64,000 nt of DNA. Source: an uncultured Flavobacteriaceae bacterium. Its GTDB lineage: Bacteria; Bacteroidota; Bacteroidia; Flavobacteriales; Flavobacteriaceae. The stretch covers positions 620,001 through 684,000 of the forward strand of contig CALTAJ010000001.1 of NCBI GenBank assembly GCA_943842245.1. The letters are read 5' to 3'. This document shows, one piece after another, positions 28,182 to 37,485 of the stretch. The notes beneath the pieces are model-generated. The model did not search any database, was not told the origin of the DNA, and saw nothing but the letters and a program-made list of their open reading frames with translations. Within the stretch, counting starts at the first letter, position 1. Every line of letters starts with the position of its first letter. A program made the translations under genes and the position numbers.

Positions 28182-30658
28182 TTTTTCTTTGATGACTTAT
28201 TCTTAGCTCTTCCCTTCTTTGGAGATCCAAGATATTTTTCTGCATCTGATAAGCTAATTTTTGTTGCATCTATTTCTTTTCCAATCTCTACTTTTTGCTT
28301 TCCTCGAATGATTTGGTGTCTTCCCCATCTTGCTTTTTCAACGCGAATTCCCGCCTCACTCCAATCATGAATAAGCTTATCTTTCTCTTTTTGAATCTTT
28401 TCTTCAATTAAAATGATAATATCTGAATCGCTCAAATTATCAAAATCATATTTTTTGTTAACATTAATAAATAAACCACTCCATTTCAAAAATGGCCCGA
28501 AACGACCTATACCCTTAGTTACTGGCAATCCATTGAAGATATATATGGGAGCGTCTGCTTTTTGCTTTTCATCAATCAGTTCAATTGCTGTATCTAAATC
28601 AACCTCTGTAGGCAACACTCCTTTTGGTAAAGAAACAAAACCATCTTTATGTTTAATATAAGGACCGAATCTTCCATTATTAACTGTGACTTCTTCTTCT
28701 TGATAAGATCCTATAGTCTTTGGCATTTCAAATAGCTGCATGACTTGTTCAAAAGTTATACTTTCTAATTGTTGATTAGGACCTAAACTCGCATAAATAG
28801 GCTTTTCTTCGTCATCAGGGTTACCAATTTGAGCCATTGGTCCAAATTTACCTAATCTGACTTTTACTGATCTCCCTGAATTTGGATCAACTCCTAATAC
28901 GCGTTCTCCAGATTCACGCTGTGCATTTTCTTTTACGTTTTCAACTGTTTCATGAAATTTTCCGTAAAAGCCTTTAAGCATTTCTGTCCAATCTTTTCCA
29001 CCATTAGCGATATCATCAAAGTTTTGCTCAACTTGGGCAGTAAAGTTGAAATCCAAAATATTTTTAAAATTTTCAACTAAAAAATCATTAACAATTAACC
29101 CTATGTCAGTAGGAATTAGTTTTCCTTTATCTGCACCCACCAATTCATTAAGTTTTTTACTTTTGATTTCTTTACCTTCAAGTATGATTTGATCATAATA
29201 TCTACTTATCCCTTCGGAAGAGCCCTTATCGATATAGTTTCGATTTTGAATAGTCGAAATTGTAGGAGCGTAAGTCGAAGGCCTCCCAATTCCGAGTTCT
29301 TCCATTTTTTTAACTAAAGAAGCTTCTGAAAAACGAAAGGGAGGACGTGAGAAACGTTCGGTAGCTAACATTCGATTTAAATAGATTGGATCTCCTTGAG
29401 AGACTTTTGGTAATAAAGAGTTGTCCTCATCAACCTGGTCATCTACACCTTCCATATAAAGTTTTAAAAAACCATCAAAAGTTATTACTTCACCTTTAGC
29501 ATTGAAAGGGTTGTTATGCGTATCTGCTTTAATACTGATCTGTGTTCGTTCCAAAATAGAATCACTCATTTGTGAAGCTACTGTTCTTCGCCAAATAAGT
29601 TCATAAAGTCTTGCTTGGTCATAATCAATATTTAGTTTCTGCTTTGAAAAATCCGTAGGGCGAATGGCCTCGTGAGCTTCTTGTGCACCCTTATTTTTTG
29701 ATTTGAAATGCCTTGGCTGTAGATATTTATCTCCATAGTCTAAACCTATTTGTACATTAATATTTTTCCTGGCTTCTTCTGATAAATTTACACTATCTGT
29801 TCTCATGTAGGTGATGTATCCAGATTCATAAAGTCTTTGAGCCATATTCATAGTTTTTGAAACAGAAAAATATAGCTTTCTTGAAGCTTCTTGCTGTAAA
29901 GTAGAAGTTGTAAAAGGTGGAGCTGGACTTTTCTTTGCAGGTTTCTTTTTAACCTCACCTACCTTGAACTTTGCTGAAGTATTTTGTTCTAAAAACCTGA
30001 TTGCTTCTTGCTTTGAAGAAAATAGTTTAAGTAACTGAGCTTGAATAATTTTTTTACTTTCAGTTTGAAAAATTGCTTGAGTCTTAAAATTAGGCTTAGA
30101 TGAAAAATTTCTGATTTCGCGTTCACGTTCTACGATAATTCTTACTGCAACAGATTGAACCCTACCTGCAGATAAACCCCCCTTTACTTTACGCCAGAGG
30201 ACAGGTGAAAGCTCGTAACCTACAAGTCGATCTAAAATTCTTCTTGCTTGCTGAGCATTCACTAAATTATAATCAATTTCTCTAGGTTTTTCAATTGCTT
30301 TAAGGATTGCATTTTTTGTAATCTCAGAAAAAACAATACGTTTAGAGTTAGCTTCTGTAAGGTTTAAAGTGTTTGCTAAATGCCATGCAATTGCCTCTCC
30401 TTCTCGATCTTCATCACTGGCTAGCCAAATCATTTCTGCATTTTTAGCAAGACTCTTAAGTTCGCTAACAAGTTTTTTCTTATCACTACTAACAATGTAT
30501 TTAGCAGAAAAATCCCCTGAAACATCGACCCCTAATTCTTTTGCTGGAAGATCGGCGATATGCCCAAAACTAGATGCAACTTTAAACTCTTTTCCCAAAA
30601 ACTTTTCAATAGTTTTTGCTTTTGCAGGAGATTCTACGATTACCAAATTTTTAGCCAT
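28178..30658 (-). CDS. topA: DNA topoisomerase I
   Basis: An 826-residue type IA topoisomerase that relaxes negative supercoils. The Toprim domain has VESPAKAKTIEKFL (about 7-20) and the acidic triad in ASDEDREGEA. The catalytic tyrosine is in YITYMRTDS. The C-terminus has TopA repeat units (GRFGPYIKHKDG, IGRFGPFLKWSG) without the Cys4 zinc ribbons of E. coli TopA, as usual in Bacteroidota, and ends in a basic tail. It is the first gene of a minus-strand unit with the arginase-fold gene. Confidence 0.96.
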   Translation of the reverse strand: MAKNLVIVESPAKAKTIEKFLGKEFKVASSFGHIADLPAKELGVDVSGDFSAKYIVSSDKKKLVSELKSLAKNAEMIWLASDEDREGEAIAWHLANTLNLTEANSKRIVFSEITKNAILKAIEKPREIDYNLVNAQQARRILDRLVGYELSPVLWRKVKGGLSAGRVQSVAVRIIVEREREIRNFSSKPNFKTQAIFQTESKKIIQAQLLKLFSSKQEAIRFLEQNTSAKFKVGEVKKKPAKKSPAPPFTTSTLQQEASRKLYFSVSKTMNMAQRLYESGYITYMRTDSVNLSEEARKNINVQIGLDYGDKYLQPRHFKSKNKGAQEAHEAIRPTDFSKQKLNIDYDQARLYELIWRRTVASQMSDSILERTQISIKADTHNNPFNAKGEVITFDGFLKLYMEGVDDQVDEDNSLLPKVSQGDPIYLNRMLATERFSRPPFRFSEASLVKKMEELGIGRPSTYAPTISTIQNRNYIDKGSSEGISRYYDQIILEGKEIKSKKLNELVGADKGKLIPTDIGLIVNDFLVENFKNILDFNFTAQVEQNFDDIANGGKDWTEMLKGFYGKFHETVENVKENAQRESGERVLGVDPNSGRSVKVRLGKFGPMAQIGNPDDEEKPIYASLGPNQQLESITFEQVMQLFEMPKTIGSYQEEEVTVNNGRFGPYIKHKDGFVSLPKGVLPTEVDLDTAIELIDEKQKADAPIYIFNGLPVTKGIGRFGPFLKWSGLFINVNKKYDFDNLSDSDIIILIEEKIQKEKDKLIHDWSEAGIRVEKARWGRHQIIRGKQKVEIGKEIDATKISLSDAEKYLGSPKKGRAKNKSSKKK

Positions 30659-30699
30659 TTAATAAAATTTTAGGTCGTAAAAGTAGTTAAGTTTTTTTG

Positions 30700-30721
30700 G
30701 AACTTTCAAATTTTAAAGTTC
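30700..30721. repeat. Inverted repeat in the topA / SulP 2 intergenic region
   Basis: GAACTTT-CAAATTTT-AAAGTTC is a perfect 7-base inverted repeat with an 8-base spacer, 40 bases upstream of the topA start. It may be an operator or the base of a stem in the topA leader. The whole 242-base gap (30659-30900) otherwise shows only the promoter-like element at 30877. Confidence 0.3.
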
Positions 30722-30876
30722 TGTTCTTTTAAATTTTCTTTATGTCTATTAGCTAAATATTATTAAGTCTGTCATTTTATTATTAAAAAAAATTAAGTTT
30801 TTATCTTTATTCTTTATCAAAGTTCTTTATTGATATAAGTTGTGACAAAAGTTACATCTGTTATATAAAAGTGCCT

Positions 30877-30884
30877 TATTTTTG
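30877..30884 (+). promoter_or_regulatory. Candidate -7 promoter element (TATTTTTG) for SulP 2
   Basis: An exact TAnnTTTG match 16 bases before the TTG start of the SulP 2 gene. No good -33 TTTG is present at the usual distance. Its closeness implies a very short leader and supports the TTG at 30901 as the true start. Confidence 0.4.
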
Positions 30885-30900
30885 TTAATATGCAATTTAA

Positions 30901-32619
30901 TTGAAAACTTTTATTCCCATATTAAATTGGTTGCCAGATTATAAATCTGAATATCTGAAAGACGATTTCATTGCTGGTGTCACTGTTGCTGTTTTGTTAA
31001 TTCCGCAAGGGATGGCATATGCCTTAATCGCAGGTTTACCACCTATATATGGTCTGTATGCGGCACTTACTCCCCAAATAATATATGCGTTTTTAGGTAC
31101 CTCAAGACAGCTTGCTGTTGGACCTGTTGCAATGGATTCCCTTCTTGTAGCTGCTGGGCTTGGAGCACTCAGCATCGTAGATTCAAATCAATATATTCAA
31201 ATGGCTATATTATTGGCTCTAACAATAGGAGCTATCCAGTTTCTTTTGGGTTTATTGAAGATGGGCTTTATAGTAAACTTTTTATCAAAGCCAGTAATAA
31301 GTGGTTTTACCTCCGCAGCAGCAATAATAATATGCCTAAATCAATTAAGGCATATTTTAGGAATTTCAATTTCACAAAGTAATAAAATTCATGTTTTCAC
31401 TTCGGCATTAATGCAGTCAGAAACCCCAATAAATCTTCATTCACTTATAATTGGGATTGTTAGTATAATCCTTTTAATTTTAATTAAAGGTTGGAGTTCT
31501 AAAATTCCTTCAGCTCTCGTCATAGTTGTTATTGGGATTTGTTGGGTTACTTTCACACATCAGATTCAACCCTCGGTTGCTATTGTTGGAAATATACCCG
31601 ATGGACTTCCAAACTTTTCTTTTCCACCTTTAAAGTGGGAAATAATAAAAGAGTTAATACCTATTTCCCTTACAATTGCATTAGTTGCCTTCATGGAAGC
31701 TATCTCTATTGCAAAATCAATTCAAGAAAAACACAAAACCTATGAAATTAATCCTAATCAGGAACTTCTAGCTTTAGGTGCATCAAATATGATTGGCTCT
31801 TTTTTTCAATCTTATCCAACCACTGGGGGCTTTTCAAGAACTGCTGTAAATAACGAAGCAGGAGCAAAAACTGGAGTTGCTGCTTTGATAAGTGCATTAA
31901 TAGTTGCAATCATATTGACTTTTTTTACTGATTGGTTTTATTATTTACCCAAATCTGCATTAGGAGCCATAATTATTGTAGCTGTTATAAAACTTATTGA
32001 TTATAAATATGCTATTCGTTTGTATAAGATTCGAAAAGATGAATTTTTAGTTCTTTTGATTACATTCATAGCCACTCTTTTTATTGGAATTACTGAAGGA
32101 ATTCTATTTGGAATTATTTTCTCTTTTATTTTATTGGTTTATCGCACTTCAAAACCTCACTATGCTTTTTTAGGTCGAATAGGATCTACAAATTATTTTA
32201 AAAATATTAAGCGTTTTCCAGATGAGGTTGTTTTGCGTGATGATCTAATTATACTTAGATTTGATGCACAACTGTTTTTTGGAAATATTCATTTTTTTAA
32301 AAAACTTGTCTTTGATTCTTTAAATAAAAATCCCAGAAAGGTTAAAGGATTTATAATTAATGCTAGATCTATGAATTATATAGACAGCACTGCAATAGAA
32401 CAGCTTATCGATATAATTGAGAAGATTCAAGAAAAAGGAATACGAGTAATGTTGGTTGGTGCTACTGGACCAACACGTGATTCCGTAATAAAAAGTAAAT
32501 TAATTAATGTTGTAAAAAAAGGAAATCTATTTATAACATCAGGCGATGCCACAGATAGTTTTGATAAAGTTTGCAAAAAATCTTCCATTCAAAAAAAATT
32601 AAGTAGACAGACTAATTGA
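30901..32619 (+). CDS. SulP/SLC26 inorganic anion transporter 2 (TTG start)
   Basis: A 572-residue SulP transporter with the family start FIPILNWLPDYKSEYLKDD followed by AGVTVAVLLIPQGMAYA. A later GSFFQSYPTTGGFSRTAVN and a C-terminal STAS domain (about 440-560, NYIDSTAIEQL) complete it. The start codon is TTG: an in-frame stop lies directly before it, and the first residues (KTFIPILNWLP) are standard for the family. It is only modestly similar to SulP 1. The MBL/rhodanese gene starts 18 bases downstream, suggesting a sulfur-compound function (sulfate/sulfite movement), though SulP substrates vary. Confidence 0.9.
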   Translation: MKTFIPILNWLPDYKSEYLKDDFIAGVTVAVLLIPQGMAYALIAGLPPIYGLYAALTPQIIYAFLGTSRQLAVGPVAMDSLLVAAGLGALSIVDSNQYIQMAILLALTIGAIQFLLGLLKMGFIVNFLSKPVISGFTSAAAIIICLNQLRHILGISISQSNKIHVFTSALMQSETPINLHSLIIGIVSIILLILIKGWSSKIPSALVIVVIGICWVTFTHQIQPSVAIVGNIPDGLPNFSFPPLKWEIIKELIPISLTIALVAFMEAISIAKSIQEKHKTYEINPNQELLALGASNMIGSFFQSYPTTGGFSRTAVNNEAGAKTGVAALISALIVAIILTFFTDWFYYLPKSALGAIIIVAVIKLIDYKYAIRLYKIRKDEFLVLLITFIATLFIGITEGILFGIIFSFILLVYRTSKPHYAFLGRIGSTNYFKNIKRFPDEVVLRDDLIILRFDAQLFFGNIHFFKKLVFDSLNKNPRKVKGFIINARSMNYIDSTAIEQLIDIIEKIQEKGIRVMLVGATGPTRDSVIKSKLINVVKKGNLFITSGDATDSFDKVCKKSSIQKKLSRQTN

Positions 32620-32637
32620 TAAAAATAAATTTAAAAT

Positions 32638-34026
32638 ATGATCATTGAACAAATTTATACTGGATGCCTTTCCCAGGGTTCATATTACATAGAAAGTCAA
32701 GGTGAGGCTGCAATTATAGACCCTTTGCGTGAAACTGGACCTTACATTGAAAAAGCAACAAAGAATAATTCCCAAATTAAATATGTTTTTGAAACTCATT
32801 TCCATGCAGACTTTGTAAGTGGTCATATTAGCTTAGCAAAAGAAACTGGTGCAACTATAGTCTATGGTCCAAAAGCAGAAACGGGTTTTGATGCCTTGAT
32901 TGCAAAAGATCAACAAGAATTTAAAATTGGTGATATTACCCTAACAGTACTTCATACGCCTGGCCACACTATGGAGAGTACTACTTATTTACTTCGTGAT
33001 TCTTCCAATAAAGATGTTGCGATTTTCAGTGGTGATACTTTATTTTTAGGAGACGTAGGTCGCCCTGACTTGGCACAGAAATCTGGAAAAATTACGCAAG
33101 AAGATCTTGCAGGAATTCTTTTTGAAAGCTTAAGAACTAAAATTATGCCTCTTGCAGATAACGTCCTTGTTTATCCTGCTCATGGATCAGGATCTGCATG
33201 TGGTAAAAACCTTAGTAAGGAAACTGTAGGAACTTTAGGAGAACAAAAAAAAACAAATTATGCTCTTCGTGCTGATATGACAAAAAAAGAGTTTATACGT
33301 GAAGTTACCGATGGACTCCTTCCTCCACCACAATATTTTCCTTTGAATGTCAAAATGAATAAAGATGGATATAAAGACATTGATAAAGTACTTAAAACCG
33401 GAACCACCGCATTGGATCCGGATTCATTTGAAAAACTTGCGAATCAAAATAGAGCAATAATTCTAGATGTCAGACATCAAGACGATTTTGCAAAAGAACA
33501 TATTCCTCAATCTATTTTTATAGGTCTCGACGGGGGATTTGCTCCTTGGGCAGGCACAATGATTGGTGATATTACGCTACCCATACTTTTGATTACTCCA
33601 AATGGCCAAGAAGAAGAAACCGTGACAAGACTTGCTCGCGTTGGATTTGACAATACACTAGGATACTTAAAAGGTGGGTTAAAAGCATGGAAAAAAGACA
33701 AAAGAGTTACAGATTCAATAAATTGTATTGGTGCTAAAAAATTTTTTGAATTAGATAAAAATGAAGAACTAGATATTTTTGATCTTAGAAAACAAGATGA
33801 ATACGCTTCTGAGCATATCCCTTATTCCCAAAACATTCCTCTTGATGTTATCAATCAAAACATGAATTTATTACCAAAAGTTTCTTCTTTTTATATTCAC
33901 TGCGCTGGTGGTTACCGGAGTATGATTGCTGCTTCAATTTTAAAAAGTAGAGGAATTCATAATTTTATTGATGTCAAAGGTGGTTTGGGTGCTATCAAAA
34001 AAACTGGCATCGCGCTTATAAATTAA
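32638..34026 (+). CDS. Persulfide-dioxygenase-like MBL hydrolase with two rhodanese domains
   Basis: A 462-residue cytosolic protein. Residues 1-240 are a metallo-beta-lactamase fold of the ETHE1/Blh group, with THFHADFVSGH (53-63), TPGHT and the signature GDTLFLGDVGRPD. Two rhodanese domains follow. The first (about 255-355) has no cysteine in its active loop (TPNGQEE) and should be inactive. The second (about 365-462) has HCAGGYRS with the catalytic Cys. The enzyme type oxidises glutathione or protein persulfide to sulfite with O2 and transfers sulfane sulfur. It lies 18 bases after SulP 2, which could export or import the resulting anion (inference). Confidence 0.88.
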   Translation: MIIEQIYTGCLSQGSYYIESQGEAAIIDPLRETGPYIEKATKNNSQIKYVFETHFHADFVSGHISLAKETGATIVYGPKAETGFDALIAKDQQEFKIGDITLTVLHTPGHTMESTTYLLRDSSNKDVAIFSGDTLFLGDVGRPDLAQKSGKITQEDLAGILFESLRTKIMPLADNVLVYPAHGSGSACGKNLSKETVGTLGEQKKTNYALRADMTKKEFIREVTDGLLPPPQYFPLNVKMNKDGYKDIDKVLKTGTTALDPDSFEKLANQNRAIILDVRHQDDFAKEHIPQSIFIGLDGGFAPWAGTMIGDITLPILLITPNGQEEETVTRLARVGFDNTLGYLKGGLKAWKKDKRVTDSINCIGAKKFFELDKNEELDIFDLRKQDEYASEHIPYSQNIPLDVINQNMNLLPKVSSFYIHCAGGYRSMIAASILKSRGIHNFIDVKGGLGAIKKTGIALIN

Positions 34027-34163
34027 ATTATCTAGTAATATTAAACTTGTTATTAAGTTACAGTGATAATCTAAATCAAACAAAAATTTACCAAAAAACT
34101 ACTTAATGAAATTTAATCCTTCTGTGTTATTTAAAGGTTAAAAAATCTTCTATGTGATTTAAG

Positions 34164-34189
34164 ACTGACAAAATGACAATATATTTTTG
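34164..34189 (+). promoter_or_regulatory. TGACA direct repeat plus -7 element upstream of miaB
   Basis: ACTGACAAAATGACA (34164-34178) is followed at once by TATTTTTG (34182-34189), an exact TAnnTTTG. The 15-base motif ACTGACAnnnTGACA recurs at 38567-38581 upstream of groES. In a 214-base gap it is the only strong signal. It is a candidate operator overlapping the promoter of the miaB/sigma-54-activator/lptE unit. Confidence 0.45.
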
Positions 34190-34240
34190 TTTTTTGTAAT
34201 TTTACCAATAGTTAATTTTCAAATGTCTATTTAAATATTT

Positions 34241-35710
34241 ATGCCCATAAAAGAATTACAATATTTGAAAAATGATCCTTTAGAACATAACGGCACTCCA
34301 AGTCAAAGCTCTTCTAATATAAATAAAGCTTCTAAAAAAGCCTATATAGAAAGTTATGGTTGTCAAATGAATTTTTCTGATAGTGAGGTTGTGGCCTCTA
34401 TACTTATCAAAGATGGCTATACTATTACCGATAAATTAGACCAGGCCTCATTAGTCCTTGTCAATACATGTTCAATAAGAGACAAAGCAGAGCAAACTGT
34501 TCGTAAACGTCTTGAATACTTTAACTCCAAAAAAAAGGAACATTCTAGTATGACTGTTGGAGTTTTGGGGTGTATGGCCGAACGCCTTAAACATAAATTC
34601 TTGGAAGAAGAAAAAATTGTTGATTTAGTTGTAGGACCAGACGCATACAAAGATATTCCAAATCTATTAAAAGAAGTTGCAAATGAAAAAGAAGCTGTAA
34701 ATGTTCTCTTATCTAAAGATGAAACTTATGGAGATGTTTCTCCAGTAAGATTAAACTCAAACGGAGTCTCTGCTTTTGTATCTATTACTAGGGGTTGTGA
34801 TAATATGTGTACATTTTGTGTTGTGCCTTTTACCAGAGGAAGAGAGCGAAGCCGTGATCCTAAAAGTATTTTAACTGAAATTAAAGAATTAGTATCAAAA
34901 GATTATAAGGAGATTACCCTCCTTGGACAAAACGTAGATAGCTACCTCTGGTATGGAGGAGGTTTAAAAAAAGACTTTAATAAAGCCACCGAATTGCAAC
35001 AAAAGACTGCATTAAGATTTGAAAATCTTCTGAGTTTGGTAGCGAAAATGCATCCAAAAGTCAGAATTCGTTTTTCAACTTCTAATCCCCAGGACATGTC
35101 TTTAGCCGTTTTGAAAGTAATGGCTAAATACGAAAATATATGTAATTATATCCATCTACCTGTTCAGTCAGGAAGCAATTCAATTCTTAAAAAAATGAAT
35201 CGTCAACATACAAGAGAAGAATATTTTCAGCTCATTGATAATATTAGGAAAATAATTCCTGACTGTGGAATATCACATGATATGATCGCTGGTTTTCCAA
35301 CTGAGACAGATCAAGATCATCAAGATACACTAGAGTTAATGGAATATGTAAAATATGACTTCGGCTTCATGTTTGCTTATTCTGAGCGGCCTGGTACATT
35401 AGCAGCAAGAAAAATTGAAAATGATATTCCTGAAACAATAAAAAAGAAAAGATTAAGCGAAATCATTCAAAAACAACAAAATCACAGCCGCTTCAGAACT
35501 GAAAAGTTTGTTGGAAAAACAGTTTGTGTTTTAATTGAAAAAACCTCAAAACGATCAGAAGATTATTGGAGTGGAAGAACTACTCAAAATACAGTGGCTG
35601 TTTTTCACAAAAAAAACTATCAAATAGGAGATTTTGTAGATGTAAAAATTACAAGTTGTACATCAGCTACCCTTATTGGAGACGCAGTACAACTTTCAAA
35701 CCACATTTAA
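34241..35710 (+). CDS. miaB: tRNA-2-methylthio-N6-dimethylallyladenosine synthase MiaB
   Basis: A 489-residue radical-SAM methylthiotransferase acting on i6A37 of tRNAs. The UPF0004 domain shows YGCQMNFSDSE (about 38-48), NTCSIRDKA and LGCMAERLK, which carry the auxiliary-cluster cysteines. The radical SAM motif is CDNMCTFC in RGCDNMCTFCVVPFTRG. A C-terminal TRAM domain covers about 425-489. The protein is longer than E. coli MiaB owing to an N-terminal extension and a small central insert. The next gene's ATG lies one base after its stop. Confidence 0.96.
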   Translation: MPIKELQYLKNDPLEHNGTPSQSSSNINKASKKAYIESYGCQMNFSDSEVVASILIKDGYTITDKLDQASLVLVNTCSIRDKAEQTVRKRLEYFNSKKKEHSSMTVGVLGCMAERLKHKFLEEEKIVDLVVGPDAYKDIPNLLKEVANEKEAVNVLLSKDETYGDVSPVRLNSNGVSAFVSITRGCDNMCTFCVVPFTRGRERSRDPKSILTEIKELVSKDYKEITLLGQNVDSYLWYGGGLKKDFNKATELQQKTALRFENLLSLVAKMHPKVRIRFSTSNPQDMSLAVLKVMAKYENICNYIHLPVQSGSNSILKKMNRQHTREEYFQLIDNIRKIIPDCGISHDMIAGFPTETDQDHQDTLELMEYVKYDFGFMFAYSERPGTLAARKIENDIPETIKKKRLSEIIQKQQNHSRFRTEKFVGKTVCVLIEKTSKRSEDYWSGRTTQNTVAVFHKKNYQIGDFVDVKITSCTSATLIGDAVQLSNHI

Positions 35711-35711
35711 T

Positions 35712-36977
35712 ATGGATTCATTACAAGGTATAAAGCAACGTTTTGGAATTATTGGAAATAATTTAGGCCTTAACCGAGCATTAGAAAAAAGTCTTCGTGT
35801 TTCCAATACTGATATATCCGTATTGGTTATTGGAGAGAGTGGCGTAGGAAAAGAAAGTATTCCTAAAATTATTCACCAGTATTCTCATCGAAAACATAAT
35901 AAATATATTGCCGTTAACTGTGGAGCGATCCCAGAAGGAACTATAGATAGTGAACTATTCGGTCACGAAAAAGGCGCGTTTACTGGTGCAACTCAAACAC
36001 GCGGAGGCTATTTTGAAGTTGCTGATGGAGGAACCATTTTTTTAGATGAAGTAGGGGAATTACCATTGCAAACTCAAGTCCGTCTTTTGAGAGTATTGGA
36101 AAGTGGAGAATTTATGAAAGTAGGATCTTCGAAAGTTCAAAAGACTAATGTTCGGATTGTGGCAGCTACAAACGTTAATATAATGGATGCTATTGATAAA
36201 GGAAAGTTTAGGGAAGATCTTTACTATCGCTTAAGCACTGTAGAGATTAGTCTTCCTCCTCTTAGAGAGAGAAAAGAGGATATTGTTTTATTATTCCGAA
36301 AATTTGCCTCTGACTTCGCTCAAAAATATCACATGCCTCCTATTCAGTTGGATGAACACGCACGTGAATTATTAGCAGATTATCGTTGGAGTGGAAACAT
36401 CCGCCAGTTACGAAATGTAGCTGAACAAATATCAGTTTTAGAGAAAGAGCGAAAAATAAATGCTGCTCGAGTTCGTTCTTATCTTCCTAATCGAGAATCG
36501 CAACTTCCTGCTTTAGTAAATAAAAAAGGTGGAGAAAGTGATTTCTCTTCAGAAAGAGAAATACTTTATAAAGTCCTTTTTGACATGAAGAGTGATCTCC
36601 ACGATTTAAAAAAAGTAACGTTGGATTTAATAAATAATGGTTCTGAAAATAAAGTGACTGAAAAGAATCAAAATCTAATTGAAAAAATTTATGGTAAAGA
36701 ATCATATCCTGAAGAAAATTCAAGTCTTGATTCTGTTCCAATAAATCAAGAGGTTCAAGATATTTCTAAAGTAAAATCAAATGAAAAATATGATTACGCT
36801 GAGACTATTGAAGAAGAGGAACCTTTGTCATTACACGAAAAAGAACTTGAAATGATTAAACAGGCATTAATTAGAAGTAAAGGAAAACGTAAATTAGCAG
36901 CAAAGGAATTGGGAATTTCAGAAAGAACCCTTTACCGAAAAATCAAACAATTTGATCTTAATGATATCGAATCTTAA
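35712..36977 (+). CDS. Sigma-54-dependent activator lacking an N-terminal receiver domain
   Basis: A 421-residue bacterial enhancer-binding protein. The track's TTG start lies inside miaB; I choose the ATG at 35712. The AAA+ domain begins almost at once, with Walker A GESGVGKES, the sigma-54 contact loop GAFTGA, Walker B TIFLDEVGEL and an arginine-finger region PLRERKED. A variable linker (about 270-370) precedes a Fis-type helix-turn-helix (KLAAKELGISERTLYRKI, about 395-412). With no receiver, GAF or PAS domain, activity must be set by expression or a partner. It sits in the middle of miaB-activator-lptE-secG, and the TGACA motifs near miaB and groES are candidate binding sites. Confidence 0.92.
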   Translation: MDSLQGIKQRFGIIGNNLGLNRALEKSLRVSNTDISVLVIGESGVGKESIPKIIHQYSHRKHNKYIAVNCGAIPEGTIDSELFGHEKGAFTGATQTRGGYFEVADGGTIFLDEVGELPLQTQVRLLRVLESGEFMKVGSSKVQKTNVRIVAATNVNIMDAIDKGKFREDLYYRLSTVEISLPPLRERKEDIVLLFRKFASDFAQKYHMPPIQLDEHARELLADYRWSGNIRQLRNVAEQISVLEKERKINAARVRSYLPNRESQLPALVNKKGGESDFSSEREILYKVLFDMKSDLHDLKKVTLDLINNGSENKVTEKNQNLIEKIYGKESYPEENSSLDSVPINQEVQDISKVKSNEKYDYAETIEEEEPLSLHEKELEMIKQALIRSKGKRKLAAKELGISERTLYRKIKQFDLNDIES

Positions 36978-37485
36978 TAAGTTATTTGTATTGTTTTTAT
37001 TGATGATTATTGTGGAAGGATGCGGTATTTATTCATTCACAGGAGCTTCAATTCCCCCTGGAGTCACAACTTTTCAAGTCAATTTTTTTGAAAATCTTGC
37101 AGGAAATCGTCCAGGATCTACAGTAGAACCAGGTTTAGATAATGACTTTACCAATGCCCTTCAGGATATTATTATTAATCAAACAACCTTAAACTTGGTA
37201 AGTGAAGATGGTCAATTAGTTTACGAGGGAGAAATAATCAAATATAGTGTAACACCAATGTCGGCTACTGCAGAAATTACAGCTGCTCAAAATCGTCTTG
37301 AAATGACAGTTGATTTTAGATTTTTTAATATCAAAAAAGAGGAAGATAATTTTGAGAAAAAATATTCTTTTTTTTATGATTTTCCTGCAGAATTACAAGT
37401 TTATGATGTAATTGACACCGCTCATAAAGAAATTTTTGATCGAATAACTCAAGATATTTTTAATGATACTTTAGCAAAATGGTAG
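36961..37485 (+). CDS. lptE: LPS assembly lipoprotein LptE
   Basis: A 174-residue outer-membrane lipoprotein of the Bacteroidota LptE family. With the ATG at 36961 (the track starts at a TTG three codons upstream) it has a signal ending in IIVEGCGIYSFTG, the typical Cys-Gly-x-Tyr-Ser-Phe start. ASIPPGVTTFQV and LQVYDVIDTAHKEIFDRITQDIF are also characteristic. LptE plugs the LptD barrel and helps place lipopolysaccharide in the outer leaflet. It overlaps the end of the sigma-54 activator by 17 bases and the start of the next gene by seven, so it is translationally linked to both. Confidence 0.9.
   Translation: MISNLNKLFVLFLLMIIVEGCGIYSFTGASIPPGVTTFQVNFFENLAGNRPGSTVEPGLDNDFTNALQDIIINQTTLNLVSEDGQLVYEGEIIKYSVTPMSATAEITAAQNRLEMTVDFRFFNIKKEEDNFEKKYSFFYDFPAELQVYDVIDTAHKEIFDRITQDIFNDTLAKW

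Noticed and set aside
34027-34163. Riboswitch or small RNA in the gap before miaB
   Set aside because: The stretch is AT-rich without stable stems; only the TGACA/-7 region downstream is distinctive.
35676-35711. TTG start of the sigma-54 activator inside miaB
   Set aside because: The ATG at 35712 is one base after the miaB stop and the AAA+ domain begins soon after; the extra 12 residues have no family support.
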